From: a virus
Direction: 5' to 3' (one strand)
Length of the DNA stretch: 40,316 nucleotides
IMG/VR virus record: IMGVR_UViG_3300009375_000007
Coordinates: 1 to 40,316 of that record
The position numbers and the translations under genes are program-made. Below the pieces are notes generated by a model. The model was not told the origin of the DNA. It searched no databases and worked only from the letters and a program-made list of their open reading frames with translations. This document shows positions 16,704 through 26,570 of the stretch, piece by piece. How positions within the stretch are numbered: position 1 is the first letter of the stretch; the number at the start of each line of letters is the position of its first letter.

Positions 16704-18109
16704 TGTCAGTTTACAATAAATATAGACATTTATACTTTTTTGATAAAGAAGGCGAATCATTAAATCTCATTTTTGATGTAGAAAACGATAGATGGCGCGG
16801 GAAGTTGTATTTCCCTAAAGTATCTGTTAAGCTTTTTGAAAGCATTAATATGTTTATTACTGAAGAATTTTCAAACACTGATGGTAGACACGGGTTCCCA
16901 AAGATTGGTATACCTAATGCAGATTCGAAGAACTGGAATTTTGAGTGGGAAGACTCTAATACTGAAACTATTTCACTATACGGGTTTGAATTTGATGAAA
17001 AAGAGAATGCAAATCTAATTATATATGAAGATTTATCACTGACTTTAGATAACCATCCCACATCAAACCCAGTATTTAGCGACGACTATCATAAAATAAC
17101 AAGCGATATTGATAGAAGATGCATGCAAATAAACTTTGCATTTAGATCATTTGACGAAGACATATATGAAAGAAAGCTTTTTATAAAAGAAGAAGAAACT
17201 AATGATATTATAGCAGAGATAGATTTTTACGCAGAGTCTGAAGCAGAAGATGATAGATTAAATGTGCTATTAGATAACTTAGGTCATGATGTTAAAGAAT
17301 CAGAATTTAAAGCACTTAGAGAAGCAGATATTAATGAAGACTTTATTGATTATGAATTACTTAATCAAAAGCGTAAAGAAATGCTACTAGAAGGACATAA
17401 CATTTACCCTTACGTTGGAAGCTATAAGGCTTTAGTAAATGTTATTAAGTTTTTTGGTTATGATAATATTAAAGTAAGAGAATACTGGAGATTGATAGGA
17501 AATCCGAACATAGAGTTTAAGGAAAACTCAGCCACAGATGACTGGGCCACTAAATATAAATCATTTGACGTTAATGCCATATTAGAAGACGGTGCAGATT
17601 TTTCAAAACCTAACATTAATTTGCCATCTAAAACATATAGAAAATCTAATAGGCTTTCACTAGTATTTCAAATTAATAAGCCAACCGGGAAGTATGATAA
17701 GTTTGATATTATGATGACAGAGGAGTTGCTGGAATATCCGATAGAAGAAGTGCTATTGAAACTTTTTGCTCTTAAAGAAATATTGCGTGATAAATATTTG
17801 CCATTAAATGCTAGGATTTGGGAAATAATTGGCGAAGCAGATTACTTTAATAAAGTAGAATTTAATGCATTTACTAATCAGCAAAGAATAGATGAAGTAA
17901 GTACAGGTATAAAAGCAACAATGAAAGTAACTCAAGCTGGTAGATTTATAAAAGATTTAAGAGGTCTCGGATCTGAGTTTATGTATGCATTTACTGAAAA
18001 AGAAGACTTTGAAGAAATAAACGACACAACGATGTCCATGTCCACAGATGATATAGCAGACTTTTATGTAGACCCTGGATATTATTATGCAGGATATACA
18101 GAAGATTAA
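16703..18109 (+). CDS. Baseplate wedge protein, gpI/gp7-type
   Basis: Likely the wedge subunit paired with gp6. The diagnostic region is residues about 230-265 (NIYPYVGSYKALVNVIKFFGYDNIKVREYW), which resembles the P2 gpI / gp7 core, and LLKLFALKEILRDKYLPLNARIWEI at about 350-375. The N-terminal 120 residues are beta-rich and acidic. At 468 residues it is much shorter than T4 gp7 (1032), so the following 595-residue gene may carry the remaining domains as a separate protein. C-terminal 60 residues are acidic and Tyr-rich. The start overlaps the upstream stop by one base. Confidence 0.6.
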   Translation: MSVYNKYRHLYFFDKEGESLNLIFDVENDRWRGKLYFPKVSVKLFESINMFITEEFSNTDGRHGFPKIGIPNADSKNWNFEWEDSNTETISLYGFEFDEKENANLIIYEDLSLTLDNHPTSNPVFSDDYHKITSDIDRRCMQINFAFRSFDEDIYERKLFIKEEETNDIIAEIDFYAESEAEDDRLNVLLDNLGHDVKESEFKALREADINEDFIDYELLNQKRKEMLLEGHNIYPYVGSYKALVNVIKFFGYDNIKVREYWRLIGNPNIEFKENSATDDWATKYKSFDVNAILEDGADFSKPNINLPSKTYRKSNRLSLVFQINKPTGKYDKFDIMMTEELLEYPIEEVLLKLFALKEILRDKYLPLNARIWEIIGEADYFNKVEFNAFTNQQRIDEVSTGIKATMKVTQAGRFIKDLRGLGSEFMYAFTEKEDFEEINDTTMSMSTDDIADFYVDPGYYYAGYTED

Positions 18110-18126
18110 ACAACAAAGATAAACAC

Positions 18127-19914
18127 ATGGGAGATATAGTACTGACAACAGCGGGTTTACCAATAAGCGAAGGCGGATACGCATTACTTCGTGAATTAGA
18201 AAATGGTGAACTTTATAACACAGAGACCAGTATGTCATATACTGTATCAGAAATAGCAGATGTTGTTTTAGGCTATTTTGATGCATACAATTTTGATAAT
18301 TTTTCTCAATTACCAGATACTGAAGGAATACCTGCAGGCTCTCCTGTCGTGTTAGAGAATACCTCATTTCACTTAACTTGGGCCGAAGCATTGACCACTT
18401 GGGAAAATTTAGATACAAACGGATTAATAACATATTCTTTTACTATGGACAATTTACAGGTCGGAACAGTGTTTGGCATAGAGAATAAAGCAACAGGTGA
18501 AAAAGCAGAAACCACAATGATTGATGGAGATTCTATTAAAAATATATTTGATAAAATTGTTGCAACAAATGCAAACTTTTTAAGTTCATTCAATATTTCC
18601 TTTATGGATGAAAGCGGTGATGGAAATGATGATACGATGCTCTTAAAAAGAAATACTTCTGTGCATGCAGATATCGACTTAATAGCATATCCAAGGTATA
18701 AAGGAGAAGGGAGACCTGCTTTATTGTTAACAGTTGATTCTTCTACGAACATTAATACATGGGAAAGTATTGGGAATGGTAATTTTTATGAAGTAGAATG
18801 GTTTATTGAAAAAGAAAGCAATGAGTATGAAGATTTTTACTATGAATCTAGAGGGCTAATATCAACGCACAATAAACTTGCATTAATATTGCCATACCCA
18901 GGCAATTATAATGTAATTATGAAGTTGTATGACTCATTTAATAATGTTGTTTTAAATCACAATAAAGAAAGCATTACTGTACACCCATACGAAGCTGAAA
19001 TAGCTGGAGTATATAAAACACTTGGAGATGAAGTTACATGGGAGAATGCAAAATATAGCTGGGAAGACTTTACATCAACATGGGAATTACCATTTTTACC
19101 AAAAGATATGCCGAGAGAAGAACTTAAATACTTGTATGGAAGCTTAAGTAGAAGTGGCTTTCCTGCTAGTGATAACCTTGATATGGCAATGTCATTAAGA
19201 TATATAGATGATAGCGATGATGGGTTTTCTACACTCCCTGGTCCTTATAGATGGGATAACTTAGAGGATGCAACATGGGAAGATACTAAGCATATTTGGT
19301 GGGATGCAACTCTGTTAGGGATTAATACTCCAGCCTCTTTTAGAATTAACACTGTTAGTAATGGAGGTACTTTAAGTATTGTTCAGCAGTTACCTATCCC
19401 AGATATTGGGACGATAGAATTTACGAGTAATATTCTTTCAGATGCAGTAAATCTATTAAATGCATCAACAGCACCAGTATTTAGTAAGTATGAGTATAAA
19501 CTTATAATTGATACAGATACTGGCGTTGAATACTTTATACTTGCGATTGCTAAAGAGCTTGGGGAAAGCGGAGATTGGTATCATATAGAACCAAATAACA
19601 TTGAGCTAAGTCATTTAAACTTACACAAAGATTTAGGTTATACGCAGAATAATTCAATTATATTTGAAGAACACCAAGAATTACCAAAGCTTACCCATGT
19701 TGTATTTTCTGCTGACCATTCTAGAATACCTGGAAAGACGAAAGCTAAATGGACATTGAATTACAATGATAATATAAGCGAGGATATATATTCAAACAGT
19801 AAATACTTTTCTTATCTTTTTAAGAAAGCTGGTAATTATACATTATCTTTAGAATTAGAAGATTCAAATGGAAATGTATATAACAAAAATAAAAATATAA
19901 TAACAATAAAATGA
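18127..19914 (+). CDS. Baseplate-associated protein with Ig/PKD-like domains and Trp motifs
   Basis: 595-residue beta-rich virion protein. Two Ig/PKD-like domains are suggested, at about 190-300 (ending PYPGNYNVIMKLYDS) and about 515-595 (ending KAGNYTLSLELEDSNGN), the classic final strands of that fold. A Trp motif recurs: LTWAEALTTWENL (about 84-96), VTWENAKYSWEDF (about 303-315) and ATWEDTKHIWWD (about 382-393). Such domains usually mediate surface or inter-subunit contacts. It follows the gpI/gp7-type gene and may be the outer portion of the wedge. ATG without SD. The next gene overlaps by four bases. Confidence 0.68.
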   Translation: MGDIVLTTAGLPISEGGYALLRELENGELYNTETSMSYTVSEIADVVLGYFDAYNFDNFSQLPDTEGIPAGSPVVLENTSFHLTWAEALTTWENLDTNGLITYSFTMDNLQVGTVFGIENKATGEKAETTMIDGDSIKNIFDKIVATNANFLSSFNISFMDESGDGNDDTMLLKRNTSVHADIDLIAYPRYKGEGRPALLLTVDSSTNINTWESIGNGNFYEVEWFIEKESNEYEDFYYESRGLISTHNKLALILPYPGNYNVIMKLYDSFNNVVLNHNKESITVHPYEAEIAGVYKTLGDEVTWENAKYSWEDFTSTWELPFLPKDMPREELKYLYGSLSRSGFPASDNLDMAMSLRYIDDSDDGFSTLPGPYRWDNLEDATWEDTKHIWWDATLLGINTPASFRINTVSNGGTLSIVQQLPIPDIGTIEFTSNILSDAVNLLNASTAPVFSKYEYKLIIDTDTGVEYFILAIAKELGESGDWYHIEPNNIELSHLNLHKDLGYTQNNSIIFEEHQELPKLTHVVFSADHSRIPGKTKAKWTLNYNDNISEDIYSNSKYFSYLFKKAGNYTLSLELEDSNGNVYNKNKNIITIK

Positions 19915-20354
19915 AACTAACAGAAGCACAATTAAGAGAAACTATCCAAGAAGTTATTAAAGAAGATGGAATTAATGAAGCTAAAGGTGAAGAAGCTAAA
20001 GCAATCTACAAAGAGTTTACAGATCTTGTTAAAGAATATAGAAAAAAAATTAAAGCTAAGGTTCTTCAAACGGGGCGCGGGTCTCATAGCTTAAACTTTG
20101 GCATTGAATCATTTTCTCATCACATTTTACCACAAACCACTGTTTATTTTGTAGATGAAAGTATTTTTGGTGATGATTCTCACGAGATAGAAAAAGTAAG
20201 TTTTTCTTCAAGCAACATGGAAAGTAAAAAAGATTTAGACGTTTTCATTACATTACTAAAAGAAATTCAAAACAATTGGGAATTAATGGAAGAATATAAA
20301 GAAAAAGAAAAAGAGATTCAAGCAAGACTTGATGACCTACGTACAAAAAAATAA
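19911..20354 (+). CDS. Small protein with capsid-targeting-like N-terminus, 147 aa
   Basis: The N-terminus MKLTEAQLRETIQEVIKEDG is an amphipathic helix followed by INE (21-23), matching the (L/I)-x-E site cut by T4-type prohead protease. Two other proteins near 36.6-37.4 kb have the same design. T4 uses such 10-20 residue sequences to send internal proteins into the capsid, so this may be packaged and injected. The mature part has a central strand region (residues about 45-100) and a charged coiled-coil C-terminus (EYKEKEKEIQARLDDLR). No known domain. It sits between structural genes and begins in the upstream stop (ATGA). Confidence 0.68.
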   Translation: MKLTEAQLRETIQEVIKEDGINEAKGEEAKAIYKEFTDLVKEYRKKIKAKVLQTGRGSHSLNFGIESFSHHILPQTTVYFVDESIFGDDSHEIEKVSFSSSNMESKKDLDVFITLLKEIQNNWELMEEYKEKEKEIQARLDDLRTKK

Positions 20355-20362
20355 ATTAGACT

Positions 20363-20983
20363 ATGTCAATTACAACAAAAGAGCTATCAGCAACAGCTTC
20401 ATTATATCAGTCAAGATTTGATATTAACGAAAATTTTGCTATAGTAACAGATGCGATTAATGATGTACATGCGTATTTAGATGTAGATGCACAGATTTTA
20501 GACGGCATGACGAATGTTAAGTCAAATGCACTTTCAATTGGAGATCAAGCAGATCCTTCATTTTCAGTGACATCAAGCTTAGCGTCATTTACATGTCCTA
20601 TAACTTTTAATGATCTTGCAACATTTAATAAACCAGTTATTAGTCCATCATACGCAGATAAAACATTCGATGGCGGTTCTACATATACTTTAAGTGAAGT
20701 TTCAAGCGACCCAGATAACGTATATAAGCTTAAGGTTGCTAACGGAGACGGGAGCGACGTTAATGTAACTTTACCAGCTGGGGCAAACGGACAAAAAGTT
20801 ATGCTAATCTCAGAAGATTCATCAGATTTTACAGGTAAAGAAATGATTATAACATCAGATTCATTGTTATTGCCAGGTTCTAGTACTATGGTAAAATTTA
20901 CAGGACAGAATCAAACTGCAACATTTATACAGGTAGATAACAACTGGTATTTGGAATCATCTTTTGGCATTACTGTAGCATAA
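20363..20983 (+). CDS. Small fibre-like structural protein, 206 aa
   Basis: Residues 1-45 are helical (SLYQSRFDINENFAIVTDAI), like the N-terminal attachment segment of phage fibre proteins. Residues about 90-206 are beta-rich, Thr/Ser/Asp/Gly-heavy (TLPAGANGQKVMLISEDS, then NQTATFIQVDNNWYL), typical of a fibre or baseplate decoration tip. No receptor-binding domain is recognised. It begins eight bases after the preceding gene. Best read as a short tail fibre or baseplate appendage; chaperone or other roles look less likely. Confidence 0.65.
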   Translation: MSITTKELSATASLYQSRFDINENFAIVTDAINDVHAYLDVDAQILDGMTNVKSNALSIGDQADPSFSVTSSLASFTCPITFNDLATFNKPVISPSYADKTFDGGSTYTLSEVSSDPDNVYKLKVANGDGSDVNVTLPAGANGQKVMLISEDSSDFTGKEMIITSDSLLLPGSSTMVKFTGQNQTATFIQVDNNWYLESSFGITVA

Positions 20984-21002
20984 ATAAAAGAAAATAATAA
21001 CA

Positions 21003-23090
21003 ATGGCAACACCATTAATCAGAACATTACAAGTACAGGGCGGTACTTTGTATGCATTTACATCAGCGTCGCAAGACTTGACTATGGCGTTTGGTAATGA
21101 AGATCTTAACTTTGAATTTTCAAAGTTTGCATTAATAGATATTCCAGATATGGATGTCCCTTCACAGGGTGAAAATTTCATACAGTTTAATACTATTGAT
21201 GGAAGAATTTTTGATCAAGAACCAAACGATACTAACGTTGAGCTTGCTCAATCATTACAGAATTATGCATTAAATCTAGAATCATTATTATTAATAGATG
21301 ATGATTATAATTCAGGTTTAAAGAGAACAGTAGCTGAGCGTGTATTCTGGAAATGGATGAAAGAACTGGGGGCAATAAGATTTCAAGAAGCAAGCGCAGA
21401 TGATACTTTATTAACAAACAAGTATAAAGAAGAAAATAGCGTAGATAACCAATATAACCGCGTAGTAAAATATATGGGAGATATCGAAATAACAAACAAC
21501 GTGAACTACGCAGGAAACTCGTATTCAGAATTATATCTAAATATACCGAGTCATGTCGGTGCGCAACCTGCCATACTATTTGATACAATTTCAGATGCAA
21601 ATTATTATCCATCAATGGCTGTACTAAATTCTAGCGAATATGTTTATGGCAGAGATGATAGTACAATACATCCAGATGGGCTAAGTATTAGTGCATATTA
21701 TGACTATGATGCACTAGTTAATTATGGTACAGCAGAGACTAGCGATGGCACAGAAAATGCAAGATGGCATGAGGCATGGGAAGAAGACTCATATTATACA
21801 GATTTAACATTTGATAATGTAGAAAATGATTTAATTATAAAAGATCATGCTGATTACCCAACAGCAGACTCATTTACAACTATAACATACAAGCGTAGTA
21901 AATTAGACGGAATAAGTCTCGATTGGAATCCTGAATCATATAAAGAGATTCAAGATGAAGTAAATATGGAAACTTTATATGACTATGCACAGGCAAGCAA
22001 CTCAAGCTCATTTAAGTTTAATGCTGCTTTGATTTATTATGATTTATACAATACATCTAATAGGGATGATTCTGTGACTAATTTGTATGGCATACTAATT
22101 TTAGATAACATATATGAGACTACGAATAAATCATACATTCAGCGATATGATAAATTTAAGCCAGATGCAGTTACTAAACTTAATGGTAATGCATACGGGT
22201 TAAAAGTTAATATTAAATTCGATACAAGCATTGATAATGTAGCAATAGAATCTAACATTAATGACTATAATACTATGTCAATGGATCTTTTTAATGATGC
22301 AAGTTTAATTATTCAAAATTCTGCGCACTTAGTTGAAAATATACAAGAACAAAGTAACTCATTCGCAGCTAGAATAGACAATTTAGAAGCACTAGCTTTT
22401 TCAAGCACAAATGTTGTAGAAATGCAAGCTAAGTTAGCTGAATTTGAACAATCATTAATAGATGCAAAGATGATGTATGATAGTGCAACTTCTTTAGTTG
22501 ACTTGATAAGTCAAAATGCAAACGATATTACTGCATTAGCAGATGGAGCACTAAATAAAAATATTCAATATAATCTCGATGTATTTGAAGGAAGTGATGG
22601 TATTTCTATAAGCAAAGCTTCGCCTAATTCAATTAAAATCATTAACAGAAATCAAGCATACAATATAAATAGATTTTATGAGTATGATAAAGATACAAAT
22701 GAAAAGTTTAATGAAGTCACAGCAGCTTCACCGTTTTCATTATTGACATCATCTAGTAAATCATTATACTTGAAGTTAATTCCGTTTACGAATATGGCAA
22801 GGGTAAGCGTTGAAGATTCTGCAAACGATAATCTTAATATTTACATTGATGATTATATAAACAGATTTAAAAATGGTCAAACATTAAAAATTTCATGGAA
22901 TAGCGAAATGGATTTGAATGGCTTTAATGTTAATATATTTACAGATTCAAGAAATAGATTTAGAACTGGAACATACGGTAAAATTATAAAATCTATCTCA
23001 AATAGCAGTTTTATAACAAATAAACCAGTCATAGAAATTATATGTATTAGTGAAAGTACATATGAGTTCGGCATAGACATTTTAAGATAA
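21003..23090 (+). CDS. Large virion structural protein, 695 aa
   Basis: No family recognised with certainty. Beta-rich and acidic for most of its length, with a long helical region at about 425-510 (VENIQEQSNSFAARIDNLEAL, then AEFEQSLIDAKMMYDSATSL) that is likely a trimeric coiled coil, followed by a beta domain of about 170 residues. The N-terminus begins TPLIRTLQVQGGTLYAFTSA. The layout of head-coil-tip fits an outer baseplate or fibre-network subunit. It lies in a run of five large virion genes. ATG with A-rich leader and no SD. Confidence 0.7.
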   Translation: MATPLIRTLQVQGGTLYAFTSASQDLTMAFGNEDLNFEFSKFALIDIPDMDVPSQGENFIQFNTIDGRIFDQEPNDTNVELAQSLQNYALNLESLLLIDDDYNSGLKRTVAERVFWKWMKELGAIRFQEASADDTLLTNKYKEENSVDNQYNRVVKYMGDIEITNNVNYAGNSYSELYLNIPSHVGAQPAILFDTISDANYYPSMAVLNSSEYVYGRDDSTIHPDGLSISAYYDYDALVNYGTAETSDGTENARWHEAWEEDSYYTDLTFDNVENDLIIKDHADYPTADSFTTITYKRSKLDGISLDWNPESYKEIQDEVNMETLYDYAQASNSSSFKFNAALIYYDLYNTSNRDDSVTNLYGILILDNIYETTNKSYIQRYDKFKPDAVTKLNGNAYGLKVNIKFDTSIDNVAIESNINDYNTMSMDLFNDASLIIQNSAHLVENIQEQSNSFAARIDNLEALAFSSTNVVEMQAKLAEFEQSLIDAKMMYDSATSLVDLISQNANDITALADGALNKNIQYNLDVFEGSDGISISKASPNSIKIINRNQAYNINRFYEYDKDTNEKFNEVTAASPFSLLTSSSKSLYLKLIPFTNMARVSVEDSANDNLNIYIDDYINRFKNGQTLKISWNSEMDLNGFNVNIFTDSRNRFRTGTYGKIIKSISNSSFITNKPVIEIICISESTYEFGIDILR

Positions 23091-23102
23091 AAATAATAAA
23101 AG

Positions 23103-26100
23103 ATGGCAAATAACACAATAAATTCAGACGGTGATATTATAACAGAAAACCCTGTAACAGATATCCCTACAAATTCGTTAGCTAGTAAAGTTGCACAGTA
23201 TGTAAGATTAAACACAAATGCAATAGATACTTATTCTAAGATTAGCGAAGCAGTTTATTCTGACAAAGATAACGTCACGCTTACGATATTGAAAGATGAT
23301 CATTCAAGAGTAAATATCAATATACCTACATTTGGGTGGATGGTGAAAGAACTTGAAAGACTTAACTTGAATTTTGAAAATTTATCAAGTTTTTCAGGGC
23401 AAGAAGTTGCTGTTCAATTAGCAGACGGGACATTTCAAAAAGTAATAAAATCAGAATTGCTAAAAGAAGCAAATGATATCTCAGGGCTAGAAGTTCCAAG
23501 TAAATTTAATACTAAATCAAACTGGTTCTTTGAAGACTTTTTAAATCCACAGCTCTATATAGCGCTTGACTTTTCAGATAAAATTGACATCGCAACAGAA
23601 GATGTTAAAGTAAAAAGGTATATTCTTGATTTAAGTGAAAGCGTTATACAAGAACACTTTGATAATAATTTCAAAGGAAGCTCCTCTATTAATCATGATT
23701 TGTTTAACAGCTTTTTAACTGATAATAACATATCATATGAATTAGATGAAGATATTGTTAAAATGCCACCAAGAACAGTTAATTATGAGGGTAATTTTTC
23801 AGTTATATCAATACTTAAAGACGCTAATGATAATAAAAACATTTATCAATTAAATAAACTTTCATACACAGATTTAAAGAGTGGAGTAAGTGACGGTTTG
23901 ATGATAAACACAGGAGATACATTAAAGCTCAATAATACTAATACAAGATATACAATTACAGCTATTGATAAAGCTACTAAAACTATTAAAGTTAATTTAA
24001 TGGACGGGAGAGATATACTCAAGGTAGGAGCAAATGTTCTATCAATCTATAAGGGATATGAGAGTGATTTATCAACTAATATAAATATAGGATTTGATGA
24101 AAATTTAGTTATATTCGTTAAGGGAATCAATCCAATTAGTAAAATAGAGTCGAAGCACTGGTCAAATGGTATTGGATTTAGTAGTAATGAACTAACGATT
24201 ATAGATAGTGCTGGTAAACATATGAGCTTAGCAGATTATTATGATGAATATGTCGTAGACTTCGGTAGATTTATACATTCATATCAATTAGATAATGTCC
24301 CGCCATCAGCATTTGGAGTTACTCCAAATGCACCAGAACTTGATAGTAGAGATTTTAGAGTAACATCTATTAACGATCATCTTACAGGTTCTGATGCATT
24401 TAAAAATGTACAAGATTTACAATCAACGAAAGAAGAAGCAGAGAGTAAGGTTAAAGCATTCGATACAGAGCTTAAAGCTCAACGAGATCTAATGAGTAAC
24501 AAAGAGTACTCGACAGATGCTGAATATCAAGCAGATAGAACTGTATATAGAAGTTTAGTAAATGACCGTGAAACTGAAAGCACGCTATTTGCTTCAGTTG
24601 TAAGGGATATTAAAAGTACTATTAATGATACTAATTTAGTTAACGTAAGCCCAAAGTACAGAGTTCGTGGTTTTTGGGAGATTCCACAAGCACAAACTCA
24701 TAAATCTACAGGAGACCAGAAAGTTATAGGGTTTATACTTAACTATAGATATTTAACAAAGTCTGGAGATTCTAGCAATACTGAAACATTTGACTTTGGT
24801 AGTGAAGATTCAAAGAAGCGTGGTACATTTTCTGATTGGATCGAAATGAAATCACCAGTATTAATACGAGCACTAAATGCATCAGGTAAATACGAATGGG
24901 TTAGTAGCTCAGTTGAGAATGGAGATCTTATAAATATCAATCAACTAGATATTCCGATTAACTATGGTGAAACTGTAGAAGTTAGAATTAAATCAGTTTC
25001 AGAAGCAGGCTATCCAAGTAATTCTATGATGTCAGAATGGAGCAACTCAATTAGAATTAATTTCCCTGATTCTTTAAATAAGTTAACACCACTAGGCTCT
25101 ATTATAAAGGAAAATTTACAAGATTTATCTAAAATCAAAATGTGGGAAGAGCTACAGGGCTTAGGCGTTTTTAGCCATGTAGAATCATCTTATAAATCAG
25201 GAGGTAAAGAGTATTTGCATGATGCAAATTCAATTTCATCTGGCTTCTTTACACCAGAACAAAGCCCAATAGCATTATATGATAAGCTTAACGAATTATC
25301 AAATATGATTAGCCAGTTGCAAACAGAATTAAGTAAAACTAAAGGCGAAATGAGTGTTAAAGTAATTGCTCCAGATGGTACTATTATTCCAGTTAAGATA
25401 AATGGAACTACAAACATTTTTGCAGGATTTTATAAGAATGACGTAGAAGGCATGGCTATTAAAAAAGGTGCAATTATTAGTAAAGAATATGAAGTGGTTA
25501 TAGAAAATATACAAGCTGGACCAGTCGAACTTGCAAGTTTACTCCCAGGGAGTGTAAATACAGAAATTTACTCATCTGGAGATTTTTTCAATAATGGTAA
25601 TGAAGTTTCATCTGTAGTCGACAATAACTTATATTTTATGAATAACGGGAGATATGACTATGTGCCTGTTAATTATATGTCTGAGCTAGATCAATTACAA
25701 CCATATCAGGGAAGACAGACAAATGGACAGAGCGTGTATGTAAGACTTAAGTCTATCGATGGTGCGCATAATAACTATTCAGATATTGATTTAGATACAA
25801 ATTCTGTTCCAGCAAATGCAAATAGAAATAATTATGAATACAGTGCAGATTCTATTCCAAGTACAGAAGTTGGAGGTAGCACAGCATTTATATGGAAGTA
25901 TAAATATTTTAACATGCACCCAGAGTTAATAGACACAAGCAATGTAAATGATTATGCTAATTCTTTATATGTGCATAAAGATCACCCTATTGTAGCAGAC
26001 TATCACCCTGCAGCATTTGAATATAGCGCAGAAGTTACAACAGCATTGTCAGATATAAATACAAACGGCAAAATTGTTCATAATAAGTATTTTAAAACAA

Positions 26101-26552
26101 CGCTCAATAACGCATATTTTAATGACGGAAATAGAGCAATGAAGTCACAATTTGTTGAAAACGATCAATATCTACTAGGCGGCAGAAGCTGCGGGTGTTA
26201 TCTTTTTGTCAAATTAAACAACAAAGAAAGTTTAAATATTGGAGGTGAAACTCAATTCTCATATAAAAATATAGCAATGGGCTCAGAAAATGCAATAAGA
26301 TTTCCTATAGTATTTCAATACAGAATGACAGATTATTCTGGAGCGAATGATGGTGGCTCTGGCTTTATAGACGGAGATCCAGAAAATTCAGGCTTTTTAC
26401 AATACAACAAAACAATAGGTTTTGATATTAAAGAAAAAGATAATGATATTACAAGCTTTGATTTGAAATTTAATGTAACGTATAAAGAACTAGGATTTGG
26501 GAGTACGAAATTTAGCCCACAGGACTTAGGTAACACCGGCGGTGAACAATAA
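23103..26552 (+). CDS. Very large virion protein with coiled coil and FnIII-like domain, 1149 aa
   Basis: Structural protein of unassigned family. The N-terminal third is beta-rich with short helices (TFGWMVKELERLNLNFENLS at about 76-95). Residues about 437-505 form a charged coiled coil. Residues about 517-655 have a fibronectin-III-like layout: VIGFILNYRYL in an early strand and TVEVRIKSVSEAGYPSNSM then WSNSIRI at the end. A second helical stretch (about 728-750) leads to a beta-rich C-terminus. FnIII-like modules in phage tails usually contact host glycans or other tail proteins. Probably outer baseplate or side fibre. It starts 12 bases after the preceding gene. Confidence 0.7.
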   Translation: MANNTINSDGDIITENPVTDIPTNSLASKVAQYVRLNTNAIDTYSKISEAVYSDKDNVTLTILKDDHSRVNINIPTFGWMVKELERLNLNFENLSSFSGQEVAVQLADGTFQKVIKSELLKEANDISGLEVPSKFNTKSNWFFEDFLNPQLYIALDFSDKIDIATEDVKVKRYILDLSESVIQEHFDNNFKGSSSINHDLFNSFLTDNNISYELDEDIVKMPPRTVNYEGNFSVISILKDANDNKNIYQLNKLSYTDLKSGVSDGLMINTGDTLKLNNTNTRYTITAIDKATKTIKVNLMDGRDILKVGANVLSIYKGYESDLSTNINIGFDENLVIFVKGINPISKIESKHWSNGIGFSSNELTIIDSAGKHMSLADYYDEYVVDFGRFIHSYQLDNVPPSAFGVTPNAPELDSRDFRVTSINDHLTGSDAFKNVQDLQSTKEEAESKVKAFDTELKAQRDLMSNKEYSTDAEYQADRTVYRSLVNDRETESTLFASVVRDIKSTINDTNLVNVSPKYRVRGFWEIPQAQTHKSTGDQKVIGFILNYRYLTKSGDSSNTETFDFGSEDSKKRGTFSDWIEMKSPVLIRALNASGKYEWVSSSVENGDLININQLDIPINYGETVEVRIKSVSEAGYPSNSMMSEWSNSIRINFPDSLNKLTPLGSIIKENLQDLSKIKMWEELQGLGVFSHVESSYKSGGKEYLHDANSISSGFFTPEQSPIALYDKLNELSNMISQLQTELSKTKGEMSVKVIAPDGTIIPVKINGTTNIFAGFYKNDVEGMAIKKGAIISKEYEVVIENIQAGPVELASLLPGSVNTEIYSSGDFFNNGNEVSSVVDNNLYFMNNGRYDYVPVNYMSELDQLQPYQGRQTNGQSVYVRLKSIDGAHNNYSDIDLDTNSVPANANRNNYEYSADSIPSTEVGGSTAFIWKYKYFNMHPELIDTSNVNDYANSLYVHKDHPIVADYHPAAFEYSAEVTTALSDINTNGKIVHNKYFKTTLNNAYFNDGNRAMKSQFVENDQYLLGGRSCGCYLFVKLNNKESLNIGGETQFSYKNIAMGSENAIRFPIVFQYRMTDYSGANDGGSGFIDGDPENSGFLQYNKTIGFDIKEKDNDITSFDLKFNVTYKELGFGSTKFSPQDLGNTGGEQ

Positions 26553-26570
26553 AAATAATATTTAAATATA

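Noticed and set aside
18369-18752. Minus-strand frame of 127 residues
   Set aside because: Antisense to the Ig/PKD-like gene, with no promoter, SD or recognisable domain.
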